Positions 45,137 to 53,931 of a stretch of DNA of 64,000 bases are shown one piece after another. How positions within the stretch are numbered: position 1 is the stretch's first letter; each line of letters starts with the position of its first letter. Source of the DNA: Phosphitispora fastidiosa (GTDB lineage: Bacteria > Bacillota > Thermincolia > Thermincolales > UBA2595); assembly GCF_019008365.1 (NCBI RefSeq), contig NZ_JAHHUL010000001.1:248001-312000 (forward strand), given 5' to 3'. A program made the translations under genes and the position numbers. The notes under the pieces were generated by a model. It was given only the letters and a program-made list of their open reading frames with translations, had not been told where the DNA came from and searched no databases.

Positions 45137-46270
45137 TCAGTCAAGTCGTTTGTTGAGTCTGATTACTGACAGGACAAGTATAATTATAACAAATGCAGTT
45201 AACATCATGATATCTTTCCACAGGAAGGTGAAGCCAACCCCTTTTAATATAATTCCCCGTAATATCTGCAGAAAATAGGTCAGGGGCAGAGCATAACCAA
45301 TCGCCTGGATTACCTGGGGCATCGATTCTCTGGGAAACATAAACCCTGACAGGAGTACACTGGGCAGTATGATAGCAAATCCTATCTGCATGGCCTGAAG
45401 CTGAGTTTTGGCAATTGTGGAAACAAACAGGCCCAGCCCCAGGGCGCCCATTAAAAATAGTAAAGAAAAAAACAACAGTTGGACGATACTCCCATTTACC
45501 GGCACATTAAACCAAAACACACCGAAACCTAAAATGATTAATACATCAACAAAACCTATCACTGTATATGGTATCAGCTTGCCGATTATGAGTTCTGCAG
45601 GCCTGACCGGAGTTATCAGCAGCTGTTCGAGTGTCCCCCTCTCCCGTTCCCGGACCAGGGCAAAAGCTGTCAGCAGAATTGTAATGTTCTGCAGTATCAG
45701 ACCCACCAGGCCCGGGATATTAAACTTCATGCTCTCCATATCGGGGTTATACCAGACCCTGTATCTCAGATCCACCGCGGGCTGAAAATCACCGCCGGCA
45801 CCTGCCTGCCTGATTGTTTTCACCTTTATATCATAGGACTCTTTCTGTGTGATTACCTGGGCTGTAGATAGCGCGGTGCGGGCTACCAGAGGGTCTGACC
45901 CGTCAACCAAAAGCTGCAGCGCTGCCTGTTCGCCCCGGTGCAGCTTAACCGCATAATCCGGGGGAATGATAAGCCCCACCTTGGCTTGCCCGCTATCAAG
46001 AAGACGGGTCATTTCACCGGTGCTTTCAACATACAGGTCAGGGTCAAAATATCCGGTGTTTCTGAAAACACTAATCATCTGCCTGCTTTGCTGGCTCTTG
46101 GACATATCCATGACAGCAGTTTTTATATGTTCCACATCTGTAGTTACTGCATAACCAAATATCAACAGCATCATTACCGGCACCACAAAAGCCATAACCA
46201 GACTGGGTGGGTCTCTTCTAATCTGAATTATCTCTTTTTTAACAATTGACAGTATCCTGCGTATGTTCAT
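45137..46270 (-). CDS. ABC-2 type permease, drug/multidrug exporter
   Basis: A 377-residue permease of the YhhJ/YbhR group: one N-terminal helix, a large extracytoplasmic domain of about 170 residues (with ALSTAQVITQKESYD), then five C-terminal helices, and ERERGTLEQLLITPVRPAE, the conserved cytoplasmic motif before the helices. It works with the ATPase encoded 14 bases upstream. It is the last gene of the TetR-HlyD-ATPase-permease operon. It resembles exporters for drugs, dyes or detergents. Confidence 0.88.
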   Translation of the reverse strand: MNIRRILSIVKKEIIQIRRDPPSLVMAFVVPVMMLLIFGYAVTTDVEHIKTAVMDMSKSQQSRQMISVFRNTGYFDPDLYVESTGEMTRLLDSGQAKVGLIIPPDYAVKLHRGEQAALQLLVDGSDPLVARTALSTAQVITQKESYDIKVKTIRQAGAGGDFQPAVDLRYRVWYNPDMESMKFNIPGLVGLILQNITILLTAFALVRERERGTLEQLLITPVRPAELIIGKLIPYTVIGFVDVLIILGFGVFWFNVPVNGSIVQLLFFSLLFLMGALGLGLFVSTIAKTQLQAMQIGFAIILPSVLLSGFMFPRESMPQVIQAIGYALPLTYFLQILRGIILKGVGFTFLWKDIMMLTAFVIIILVLSVIRLNKRLD

Positions 46271-46283
46271 TATTTCCCTCCCC

Positions 46284-47057
46284 TTATGGGATTAAGGTCT
46301 CCCTTTCAAATAATTCCCTGACCCTGTTCAGCTCCTCGCTCCCCACTAACGCAATAAACACGTCCTCAAGGGTTTTATACCCATATTCCTTCTTAAGGTT
46401 TTCCGGTGTTCCATAAGCTGTTAATATTCCATTATGGATAAAGCCGATAGAATCACATAGTTCAGCCTCATCCATGTAATGGGTTGTCACAAATACTGTA
46501 ATCCCGGAATTTGCAAGATACCTAATAATTTCCCAAAAAATCCTTCTGGAAACCGGGTCAACACCTGCGGTAGGTTCGTCCAGGAACAGCAGGGGCGGCC
46601 TGTGAAGCAAAGCACACCCCAAAGCCAGTCTCTGTTTCCAGCCCCCTGACAGCATCCGTGCCTGAAAACCCTCTCTGCCTTCAAGGCTGGCCAGTTCAAT
46701 CACCTGAGAAATGCGCTGTTTCTGCTGTGAACGGTTCAGGCCGTAAATTCCCGCATAAAACTCCAAGTTTTCCATAACTGTAAGTTCCTCGTACAAACTA
46801 AACCTCTGTGACATGTATCCGATATTTTGTTTAATTTTCTCTGCCTGGGAGTATATATCATAGCCTAATACCTGTCCACTTCCAGAGGTCGGGGTCAGAA
46901 TTCCGCAAAGCATCCGGATTGTGGTAGACTTCCCTGAGCCGTTGGAACCCAGAAACCCGAATATCTCACCCTTTTTTACTGCAAAGGAAACCTGACTAAC
47001 CGCGACATGGTCTCCGAAGCTTTTGGTCAATTCCTTCACCTGAGCTGCAGTCTGCAC
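46284..47057 (-). CDS. ABC exporter ATPase
   Basis: A 257-residue nucleotide-binding subunit with Walker A GSNGSGKSTTI, Q-loop region IGYMSQRFSLYEELT, a variant signature LSGGWKQRLALGCAL, Walker B LLFLDEPTAGVDP and H-loop TTHYMDEAEL. The domain is single, unlike the fused YbhF enzyme of enterics. GTG start at 47057 with GGAGG upstream. It pairs with the ABC-2 permease downstream and the HlyD-type fusion protein upstream. Confidence 0.9.
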   Translation of the reverse strand: MQTAAQVKELTKSFGDHVAVSQVSFAVKKGEIFGFLGSNGSGKSTTIRMLCGILTPTSGSGQVLGYDIYSQAEKIKQNIGYMSQRFSLYEELTVMENLEFYAGIYGLNRSQQKQRISQVIELASLEGREGFQARMLSGGWKQRLALGCALLHRPPLLFLDEPTAGVDPVSRRIFWEIIRYLANSGITVFVTTHYMDEAELCDSIGFIHNGILTAYGTPENLKKEYGYKTLEDVFIALVGSEELNRVRELFERETLIP

Positions 47058-47059
47058 TG

Positions 47060-48124
47060 TTATTCCTCCTGACTGGTCAGAATCCTGACATCTGCCGGAA
47101 GCCCCGGCTTAAAAATATCGTTTCCGTCAGTCACCATAATTTTTACTGCAAAAACCATGTTTACCCTTTCATCTTTTGTCTGAAGGTTTTTGGGAGTAAA
47201 CTCGGCTTCAGGGGAAATAAAGGCTGCCCGGCCATGAAATATTTTCTCAGGAAAAGCATCAATACTGATTTCCGCCTGCTGCCCCAGTTTTATATGCGGC
47301 AATTCGGTCTCGCTCACGTAAACATCAATCCACAGGTCTCTGTTCACCAGCACGCTTACCAATCCGGCACCAGGTGCAACCACTTCCCCATTATTGAAGT
47401 TCACTGAACTTATAATCCCATCAACCGGGGCACAGAGAATCGTTTTTTCCAGGTTTGCCCTGGCTATTTCCAGCTCTGCCTGGGCCAACTCTACCCCGGC
47501 ATCAGCGATATTGACCGTCTCCTTGGTCGCCCCGTTTTTCAACAGCTCAAGCTGCTTCTCTGCTGACCCTTTTTGCGAGGCAAAAGACTCATATTGAGCC
47601 TTTGCCGCTGCCAAACCTGTTTCAGCATCAGACAACTGCTGCTGGGTGGCCCCCCCCTCTGCAAACAGCCGTTTCAACCGCTCCAGGGTCTCGCCGGCAT
47701 TTTGCATAGTATGCCTGGCTCCCTGCTGAAGAGAATCAAACTGGTTGACAGTGAACTCTGCCTGGGCTATCAATTGTTCTCTGCTTCCTGATTTGGTCTC
47801 CCTGGCTTTCTCAACGGCTGCCCGCAGCCCGGCCTCGGCCTTATTTACCTGGAGAGCCTGGACTTTAGAGTCAAGCCGCCCTAAAACCTCTCCCCTTTTT
47901 ACATAAACACCCTCTTGAACAGTTATATCAGTAATCCTTCCCCCGGTTTCAGCGCTAACAGTCACCTCTGCGGCAGAGACAGTACCGGAAACATGGATTC
48001 CGTCATCAGTCTTGCTGCCACAGCCTGATGCTGTAAACAGAAATGATACCAGGACCGATAATGCGGCGCCTGTTAATAATATACCTGTCCTTTTTTTTGC
48101 AAAACTGCCATATAGTGTTATCAT
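47060..48124 (-). CDS. HlyD-family membrane-fusion lipoprotein
   Basis: A 354-residue periplasmic-adaptor-type subunit with a signal and lipobox TASGC (Cys about residue 35), lipoyl half-motifs VSAETGGRITDITVQEG and APVDGIISSVNFNNGEVV on each side of a long coiled coil (residues about 85-210), then a beta-barrel segment. It would link the permease to the outside. Its ATG overlaps the TetR gene stop (ATGA). Lipoprotein anchoring is unusual for an adaptor but known in Gram-positives. Confidence 0.85.
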   Translation of the reverse strand: MITLYGSFAKKRTGILLTGAALSVLVSFLFTASGCGSKTDDGIHVSGTVSAAEVTVSAETGGRITDITVQEGVYVKRGEVLGRLDSKVQALQVNKAEAGLRAAVEKARETKSGSREQLIAQAEFTVNQFDSLQQGARHTMQNAGETLERLKRLFAEGGATQQQLSDAETGLAAAKAQYESFASQKGSAEKQLELLKNGATKETVNIADAGVELAQAELEIARANLEKTILCAPVDGIISSVNFNNGEVVAPGAGLVSVLVNRDLWIDVYVSETELPHIKLGQQAEISIDAFPEKIFHGRAAFISPEAEFTPKNLQTKDERVNMVFAVKIMVTDGNDIFKPGLPADVRILTSQEE

Positions 48125-48738
48125 CCCTGTACACTCCCTCCTCCAGACCTCTTCCTGATTCCGTTTAAGTATATGTCTGCAATTGCATCGACAACTTTTT
48201 CGTCTTCAAAGGCAATGTATTTTTCACCCGCCAAATACTCTCTCCACAGCACAAAAATTCCTGTCATTCCGGCAAGAGCGCGTACCGCAATAGCAGGTTC
48301 GATATCTTTGTACTCCCCGTCTTCGATCTTTTGCGCAATATACCTTTCCAGCAAGCCCGCTGCCTCCATTACGATTTTAGCTACAAACAGTTCCCTTAAT
48401 TCGGGGTGAAACTGAGATTCGGCAAGCAGCAGCCTGACAAGATCAATGTTTTTATTGATAATTTTTAACCTGTTCCGAAGAATTGCTTTTAAAACCGTTT
48501 CGTCATCTTCACCGCAAACCTCTTCAAGGGTATCGGCAAGGCTTTGAACAACATATGGGCTCACCAGGCTTAACAAAAGGTCCTTTTTAGTTTTAAAATA
48601 GCGAAAAATAGTTCCTTCAGCAATCCCGGCCTCCCTTGCTATCTCCCTTGTTGTTGTACCGTTAAATCCTTTTTTTGCAAATACTTTTATAGCAGCATCC
48701 ATTATCTGCTGCCGTCTTTTTGAGGTTTGTTCCCCCAA
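48121..48738 (-). CDS. TetR-family transcriptional regulator
   Basis: A 205-residue repressor with the N-terminal helix-turn-helix RREIAREAGIAEGTIFRYFKTK (represented by EIAREAGIAEGTIFRYFK) and a ligand-binding C-terminal domain. It is the first gene of the exporter operon and lies directly beneath a palindromic operator, so it most likely represses itself and the HlyD/ABC genes. I chose TTG 48738 (AAGGGG 9 bases upstream); the frame runs on to 48786 across the operator. Confidence 0.86.
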   Translation of the reverse strand: MGEQTSKRRQQIMDAAIKVFAKKGFNGTTTREIAREAGIAEGTIFRYFKTKKDLLLSLVSPYVVQSLADTLEEVCGEDDETVLKAILRNRLKIINKNIDLVRLLLAESQFHPELRELFVAKIVMEAAGLLERYIAQKIEDGEYKDIEPAIAVRALAGMTGIFVLWREYLAGEKYIAFEDEKVVDAIADIYLNGIRKRSGGGSVQG

Positions 48739-48770
48739 AAGCAAACATCCCCTTCCAAAACCGCATTCAT

Positions 48771-48790
48771 ATGAGTGAGTACTCACTCAT
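48771..48790. promoter_or_regulatory. TetR-family operator, perfect 20-bp palindrome
   Basis: ATGAGTGAGT and its exact complement ACTCACTCAT abut without a spacer. The palindrome starts one base after the -10 box and covers the likely start point, so binding would block transcription of the exporter operon and of the regulator itself. GAGTGAGT/ACTCACTC half-sites are common for AcrR/QacR-like TetR repressors. Confidence 0.85.
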
Positions 48791-48791
48791 A

Positions 48792-48820
48792 ATTTTATTC
48801 CTGTTTTGGCTCTGTGTCAA
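48792..48820 (-). promoter_or_regulatory. Sigma-A promoter of the tetR-exporter operon
   Basis: On the minus strand TTGACA and TAAAAT are separated by exactly 17 bases. The operator is immediately downstream. Confidence 0.85.
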
Positions 48821-48897
48821 CTTTTTTAATATAAGTAATATTTCCGGAGATTCGGTAATATTTTTGTACAAACAATTGAATTTTGGGAGGTGATTAA

Positions 48898-49293
48898 GTG
48901 AGCTTTAAGCTGACCACTACAGTAAAACCACAGGGAAATATTAACTTCACAGCAATTCTTTATGGTTCTCTGCTCGCGGTTATAGCATCGGTGATTCTTA
49001 TGACAATAAGCGGTACGGTAATGTTTTACACCATTTTCAATGAACGGCTGGTCCCTGTCATCGGGTTGGCAATATTGTTTGTCAGTATCTTCCTGGGTGG
49101 TCTGGTTTCGGCACGAAGGGCCGGTAAGATGGGCTGGCTGCACGGTTTGGGAGTCGGATTAATCTTCCTGGTCCTGGCAACAGTATTCAGTACTGTATTC
49201 CCTCATGGGGTTTTGGGGTTTGCGGTCCTGAAAAAAATCCTGGCTGCTGTAATAGCCGGGTGTCTGGGCGGTATCTGGGGTGTTGGCGAATAA
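48898..49293 (+). CDS. TIGR04086-type membrane protein
   Basis: A 131-residue integral membrane protein with four helices (NFTAILYGSLLAVIASVI, IGLAILFVSIFLGGLVSA, GLGVGLIFLVLATVF and the C-terminal KKILAAVIAGCLGG). Spacing and the GG-rich motifs match the Firmicute TIGR04086 family of unknown function. GTG 48898 with GGGAGG upstream. It is a single gene diverging from the tetR operon. Confidence 0.8.
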   Translation: MSFKLTTTVKPQGNINFTAILYGSLLAVIASVILMTISGTVMFYTIFNERLVPVIGLAILFVSIFLGGLVSARRAGKMGWLHGLGVGLIFLVLATVFSTVFPHGVLGFAVLKKILAAVIAGCLGGIWGVGE

Positions 49294-49342
49294 TTACCGG
49301 ATTTTTGGATCTCAGGTGAAGTTTGAACTCCATCTGACGCAA

Positions 49343-49413
49343 GGAGGAGACAAATTAATTCCGAGCGGACCGCTGCATTTGCAGATCCCTTCTGGAATGA
49401 ACATGTCTCCTCC
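49343..49413. repeat. 71-base imperfect inverted repeat between convergent genes
   Basis: Outer arms GGAGGAGACA and TGTCTCCTCC pair exactly, a second pair ATTCC/GGAAT lies inside, and a third, CTGC..GCAG, forms the centre. The layers suggest an RNA structure or a remnant of a palindromic element between TIGR04086 and the kinase gene. No T-run follows. Confidence 0.5.
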
Positions 49414-49444
49414 AACTGTTAGTTCTGAAAAGAACCGGATTCAA

Positions 49445-50530
49445 TTATTGTTTGTTTACCGGAATGGTGACAATAAAGCTGGTTCCTTCTCCCAGCCTGC
49501 TGTGAACTTCTATTTTACCACCATGATTTTCTATAATCCGGTACGATACTGTAAGACCAAGGCCTGTCCCCTCCTCCTTGGTGGTAAAAAAGGGGTCAAA
49601 AATACTGCCCAGGTGAGAAGGGTCTATACCAATTCCAGTATCGGTAAAATAAATCCTGACTGCATTCTCAAATCTGTCATATGCCGTTTTTATGGTAAGC
49701 CTGCCCTTATTAGGCATTGCCGCAGTGGCATTGGTAACCAAATTTAAAAATACCTGTTTTATCTGTTCCACATCAATTGTAACTGTCGGACAGCTATTAT
49801 CATACTCCCTTATTAAATGGATATTTTTTATATATAATTCTCCCTCAGTTAAAAGGACAATTTCGTCAAGAATACCATGGATTCCGGTAACCTTTTTGAT
49901 AGGGACCGTCGGTCTCGCCAGGAGCAAAAATTCGGAGATGATATTATTGATTCTCCGGATCTCATCAAGCATTATACTTATATACTGCTGAACCTGGTCG
50001 TTCTTGTGAAATCGCTGTGCCAACAACTGCAGAAACCCCTTGATAGATGTCAGGGGATTTCTCACCTCATGGGCAATACCTGCCGCAAGTTCCCCGATAA
50101 CAGAGAACTTTTCTGCTTTCACAACTTTTTCTTCAAGCTGTTTCTGACCGGTGACATCCCGTATGCTCAAAATCCCGCCAATTACATTGTCATTTTCATC
50201 TTTCACCAGGGTAGTATAGGCCATTACATTCATGATTCCCAATGGTGTTTCGATATTAGCCTCAACATGACTGTATGGCCTCCCGATTCGCAGAGTGTTT
50301 AGCAAGATACTGTCCTGTGTTCCTGTTTTTCGGTCCTGAAGTTCGCAAAAAGGCCTTCCCAGAATCTCATCTGCCGGTATACCCATTATATCTTCAGCAG
50401 CCTGATTGAAAATGACCACTTTTTCTTCTATGTCTATTGCAATAATGGCAGATGCAGAATTGTCTACATATTGTTCAGCAAAGTATTTCTTTTTATTCAA
50501 GCAACAGTTCTGCGATATCATAGAGGCCAT
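49445..50530 (-). CDS. PAS sensor histidine kinase
   Basis: A 361-residue soluble kinase with an N-terminal PAS domain (residues about 20-130, including VDNSASAIIAID), then HisKA with phospho-acceptor GIAHEVRNPLTSIKGF, and a HATPase with NLVTNATAAMP, DTGIGIDPSHL, TTKEEGTGLGL. It lacks membrane helices, a layout seen in sporulation kinases (KinA/KinE-like) and in NtrB-type sensors. No response regulator is adjacent, supporting an orphan kinase that might act on the phosphorelay. ATG 50530 with GGAGG upstream. Confidence 0.9.
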   Translation of the reverse strand: MASMISQNCCLNKKKYFAEQYVDNSASAIIAIDIEEKVVIFNQAAEDIMGIPADEILGRPFCELQDRKTGTQDSILLNTLRIGRPYSHVEANIETPLGIMNVMAYTTLVKDENDNVIGGILSIRDVTGQKQLEEKVVKAEKFSVIGELAAGIAHEVRNPLTSIKGFLQLLAQRFHKNDQVQQYISIMLDEIRRINNIISEFLLLARPTVPIKKVTGIHGILDEIVLLTEGELYIKNIHLIREYDNSCPTVTIDVEQIKQVFLNLVTNATAAMPNKGRLTIKTAYDRFENAVRIYFTDTGIGIDPSHLGSIFDPFFTTKEEGTGLGLTVSYRIIENHGGKIEVHSRLGEGTSFIVTIPVNKQ

Positions 50531-50621
50531 TAAGTTACCTCCGGAAATTTTTTCTAATACATTGATTTTTCGACTCTCTGCGAGAATTTTCCTTCTGCAT
50601 TATACAAATTTTTAATACATT

Positions 50622-50777
50622 TTATATGCCTCCCGAAATAATTCCAGCTACTGTTATGACCACTCCTGCGATAAATAGACCTGTTCCGAAGAAAAGCCTA
50701 AAACTCATCCTTCTGTTCCCCCTGCGGGCAGGAGAATCTAACCCCTTTGTTAAGGCCCGTGCAATTACATTACCCAT
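50622..50777 (-). CDS. Small single-helix membrane protein
   Basis: A 51-residue protein with an N-terminal polar, basic half (MGNVIARALTKGLDSPARRG) and a C-terminal helix RLFFGTGLFIAGVVITVAG. ATG 50777 lies 8 bases after GGAGG; an upstream frame to 50882 has no ribosome site. No family is recognised. It lies between the kinase gene and the Hdr-Flx operon on the same strand. Confidence 0.55.
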   Translation of the reverse strand: MGNVIARALTKGLDSPARRGNRRMSFRLFFGTGLFIAGVVITVAGIISGGI

Positions 50778-50944
50778 TTGTGCAACCTCCGCCATTAGTT
50801 TTCGTACTAATATATATGCGTCAGGCAGCTTCCCAAGAACCGGACCGGCTGCAGCATACAGACACCGCCTTCCGGAACACATCTACCCCTGTCAATATTA
50901 CAATTTAAGGCTCAAAAAATACATGGTCTATGGCAATAAAGCAG

Positions 50945-50970
50945 AGAGTGTCCCGTTTACGGGACACTCT
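50945..50970 (-). terminator. Terminator candidate for the Hdr-Flx operon
   Basis: Perfect 11-base arms AGAGTGTCCCG / CGGGACACTCT with a 4-base loop, 80 bases downstream of the flxA stop. The following minus-strand bases CTGCTTTATTG hold only a weak T-run. Confidence 0.55.
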
Positions 50971-51046
50971 CATTATAAAACACACATATTTACATCCTGG
51001 TAACTCTCAATACATCCTATGAATCTCAATAGGCTAACCTGGAGAA

Positions 51047-51907
51047 TTAATACTCAGGTGGCAGCTGGTTAATCTGGGCCACGTTAAATACAGGTCCGTC
51101 AACACAGATATACTTTTCACCAATGTTGCAGCGACCGCATTTACCAACACCGCATCTCATGTTCATTTCCAGGGTGGTAATAATCTGTTCGGGCTTCCAG
51201 CCCATTTTTTGGAAGTTGCCGAGCTGTATTTTAATCATAATTGGCGGTCCACAGGTTACCGGAACGGTGTTTTCAATATTGGGTATAATTTCCTGTAACC
51301 AGTCCTGGGTAATAAATCCTATGCGTCCATCCCATTTAGGATCTTCAGCATCCAGGGTAATGTGGATATGGGTATCCTTGATTTTGGGCCACTTGTCAAA
51401 GATGTCATACTTGAAACACAACAGGTCATAAGTCCTGGCGCCATAGACGATGTCAACACGACCATAGTCATCACGGTTATCCAGAACATAGTCAATCAGA
51501 GAACGGAGCGGCGCTAGACCAATACCACCGGCCACGAAGAGGCAGTTCTTGCCCTTCATCTCTTCAAAGGGGAAGTTGTTGCCATATGGGCCGCGGATAG
51601 CTATCTTTTCACCAACATCTAATTGGTGGATAACATTGGTCACCCTTCCAACATTGGCAATAGAGAACTCCAAAAAGCCTTTTCTGGTCGGTGAAGAAGT
51701 AATGGAAATCATGACCTCGCCAACTCCCAGGATGGACAGCATCCCACAGTTGCCCGGCAGGTTCCCGAAGTTTTCTAAAACTCCCTCTTCATCAAAAGTA
51801 ACCTGGAATGTTTTAATATTATCATTCTCATCGATTATCTTTTGTATAGTTGCTATTTTGGGTAACAACGGGGCTTTTATTTCCCTAGTATTGCAGTTAC
51901 AGGACAT
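51047..51907 (-). CDS. flxA: FAD/NAD(P)-binding subunit FlxA-like
   Basis: A 286-residue flavoprotein of the ferredoxin-NADP reductase/PyrK group, with FAD motif RGPYGNNFPFE, NAD motif LFVAGGIGLAPLRSL, and a C-terminal [2Fe-2S] motif CGVGKCGRCNIGEKYIC. In Flx-Hdr complexes this subunit exchanges electrons with NAD(P)H. ATG 51907 with GGAGG 9 bases upstream; it overlaps no gene but follows flxB by one base. It is the last gene of the operon. Similar proteins occur as sulfite reductase subunit B. Confidence 0.87.
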   Translation of the reverse strand: MSCNCNTREIKAPLLPKIATIQKIIDENDNIKTFQVTFDEEGVLENFGNLPGNCGMLSILGVGEVMISITSSPTRKGFLEFSIANVGRVTNVIHQLDVGEKIAIRGPYGNNFPFEEMKGKNCLFVAGGIGLAPLRSLIDYVLDNRDDYGRVDIVYGARTYDLLCFKYDIFDKWPKIKDTHIHITLDAEDPKWDGRIGFITQDWLQEIIPNIENTVPVTCGPPIMIKIQLGNFQKMGWKPEQIITTLEMNMRCGVGKCGRCNIGEKYICVDGPVFNVAQINQLPPEY

Positions 51908-51908
51908 A

Positions 51909-52931
51909 TTAGCCAACCTCCTTTACTTTGTTGATGATTTGTGCAATGTCGAGGTTGACAGGGCATTTCTCAACGCAACGGCCACAGCCTACACAGCCAA
52001 AATCGCCGTAACGGTCAACAAAATACCTCAGCTTGTGCATAAAACGCTGGCGGGTCCGCTCCTTCTTACTGGGGCGCGGTTGATGCCCGCCGGCAGCCCT
52101 GGTGAAGTTGGCAAACTGACAGGAGTCTGCACAGCGATACCGGTATCCAATTGAACTCTGGTTGTTGAAGTCAACAATATCAAAGCAGTGGCAGGTCGGA
52201 CATACAAAAGTGCAGGTCCCGCACCCGATACACCTGAGAGATTCAGTATCCCAAATGGGATGGTCAAACATGTTATCCAGTTTTTCCTTAACCCCTTCAA
52301 GGCTTATCTGCATCTGTTTTTCTTTGGCAGGAGCCACTGCCTTTTCCTTGGCAGCCGGCCCATTACCGTCATCGTCGGTAAACAGGCTGCTGCAAGAAGA
52401 GACCAAAGCCTCACCCTTTTCAGTCAGCACTTCTGCCAGGTATCTGTCACCAAGGTCGGTCAGCAGGATATCTGCTCCTTCAGCCTCACCCGGTGAGATC
52501 CCAAATGCGCCGCAGAAGCAGGTATGCCTGGCATCATTGCAGCTTAGAGCCACAATGGTGGTTTTGTTACGCTTATCAAGGTAATAGTCATCTCTGAACT
52601 CGGCATCAAATACCTTGTCGAGAAGCAGGATGCTCTTAACATCACAGGGCCTGGCCCCAAACAAAACCCTATTGGGGACTCCATCTACAGGTGTAATAGC
52701 CCATGACGGGTCAGTAGTATCGTATGTGAACATCTTCTCACTCTGAGGGAAGAAAAAGTCCTTTGGCGGCACCAGAGCATTCTGGTAATCCAGCACTACG
52801 CCTTCACCTGATTTAACAGGTTTAAATAAGGTAATCCCTTCACTTTGGATGGGGGCGATGAGCTGGTTGCTCTGAGCGAGCTTATCAAGCAGGCTTTTCA
52901 CCTGGTCCTTTTTAATGGATTTATTCGCCAT
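51909..52931 (-). CDS. flxB: Iron-sulfur subunit FlxB-like (AsrA-type)
   Basis: A 340-residue iron-sulfur protein resembling anaerobic sulfite reductase subunit A. Two C-terminal [4Fe-4S] motifs are visible: CIGCGTCTFVCPTCHC near residue 235 and CVGCGRCVEKCP near 320, with other Cys (CNDARHTCFC). In the Flx-Hdr complex it carries electrons between FlxA and the core. Its ATG 52931 follows GGAGAGGTG; flxC ends 20 bases upstream. Subunit naming follows gene order and similarity by eye. Confidence 0.8.
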   Translation of the reverse strand: MANKSIKKDQVKSLLDKLAQSNQLIAPIQSEGITLFKPVKSGEGVVLDYQNALVPPKDFFFPQSEKMFTYDTTDPSWAITPVDGVPNRVLFGARPCDVKSILLLDKVFDAEFRDDYYLDKRNKTTIVALSCNDARHTCFCGAFGISPGEAEGADILLTDLGDRYLAEVLTEKGEALVSSCSSLFTDDDGNGPAAKEKAVAPAKEKQMQISLEGVKEKLDNMFDHPIWDTESLRCIGCGTCTFVCPTCHCFDIVDFNNQSSIGYRYRCADSCQFANFTRAAGGHQPRPSKKERTRQRFMHKLRYFVDRYGDFGCVGCGRCVEKCPVNLDIAQIINKVKEVG

Positions 52932-52951
52932 CTGTTAATCACCTCTCCATC

Positions 52952-53914
52952 CTACATGAATTCTTCGGGGTCTTCCAGGCGGTACTGTCCAAGTACGGAG
53001 CCGCCTTCTTCGGATGAACCCGGAGTAGCCATTTCAAATAATTCCTTGCAATCCTTGAGCAGTTTCTTGTTTAACAGTCTGATAGGGATATCCATGGGGC
53101 ATACCCGGTCACACTCGCCGCAGTCAACACAGCGACCGGCAAGGTGCATGGCCCTGGTCAGGTGGAAAAGTTCATTTTCGGAAACATTCAGTTCCTTGCC
53201 AACCCAGTCAGGCTTAATAGCATCAAACACACATTCCCTGCAGGTACATCCCGGACAGGTATTCCGGCATGCATAGCAGCGGATGCAGCGTTCAAAGTGA
53301 GACAGCCAGAACTTGGCTTTCTCTTCAACTGACAAAGCTTCATATTTCTTAATCTCTTCGTAATCCTCCGGCTTAGGCGCTATCTCTATCTTATCACCCA
53401 GCAGATGGTCGGCAATAACCGGGTTATGGTTCTCACAGAGGGCACACTTGTCAAGCAAAACTTCACTCTTCTTGACAGTGAAATTACCCTTTGTCGTCTT
53501 AAGCTCCAGGTTATCACCTTTTTCATCCACATCAGTAAGCTGACCGGAAACATCGATTTTGGCTGCCAGTTTCTGATATGACATCTGTCCCGCACAGGGA
53601 ATACCAAGGACAACAACTTTATCCCGCGGGATGATATTGTCCTGGGTCAGCCTGAATATACCGCGGGAATCACAGCCTTTAACCACAACGGCAATTTTGC
53701 CGTCAAAACCCTTTAAATCTGACAGGTATTTGGTCAGACCATTAACACAGAATGGGTTCCAAACTAATTTTTCAGCATCTTCGGGGGATGTTATAAATAC
53801 CGGCTGGGTCCGCCCGGCCTCTGAACCGGTGCCGTACCCAATAACCATTTTAACTTCCTGGTCCTGTAATAACTTGGCCGCTGTTTTTCTAAGATTTTCA
53901 GTTACCTTGTTCAT
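52952..53914 (-). CDS. flxC: Iron-sulfur subunit FlxC-like
   Basis: A 320-residue protein with an N-terminal F420-hydrogenase/FdhB-like part (VVVKGCDSRGIFRLTQDN, VLGIPCAGQMSY) and C-terminal [4Fe-4S] motifs CIRCYACRNTCPGCTCREC and CVDCGECDRVCPMDIP. It would pass electrons between the flavin subunit and HdrA. ATG 53914 has AGGTG about 5 bases upstream. It begins 17 bases after the flxD stop codon, within the same operon. Confidence 0.8.
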   Translation of the reverse strand: MNKVTENLRKTAAKLLQDQEVKMVIGYGTGSEAGRTQPVFITSPEDAEKLVWNPFCVNGLTKYLSDLKGFDGKIAVVVKGCDSRGIFRLTQDNIIPRDKVVVLGIPCAGQMSYQKLAAKIDVSGQLTDVDEKGDNLELKTTKGNFTVKKSEVLLDKCALCENHNPVIADHLLGDKIEIAPKPEDYEEIKKYEALSVEEKAKFWLSHFERCIRCYACRNTCPGCTCRECVFDAIKPDWVGKELNVSENELFHLTRAMHLAGRCVDCGECDRVCPMDIPIRLLNKKLLKDCKELFEMATPGSSEEGGSVLGQYRLEDPEEFM

Positions 53915-53931
53915 ATGCACACCTCAACTCC

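Noticed and set aside
49343-49413. T-box or other known riboswitch
   Set aside because: No T-box sequence, antiterminator or downstream amino-acid gene on the matching strand.
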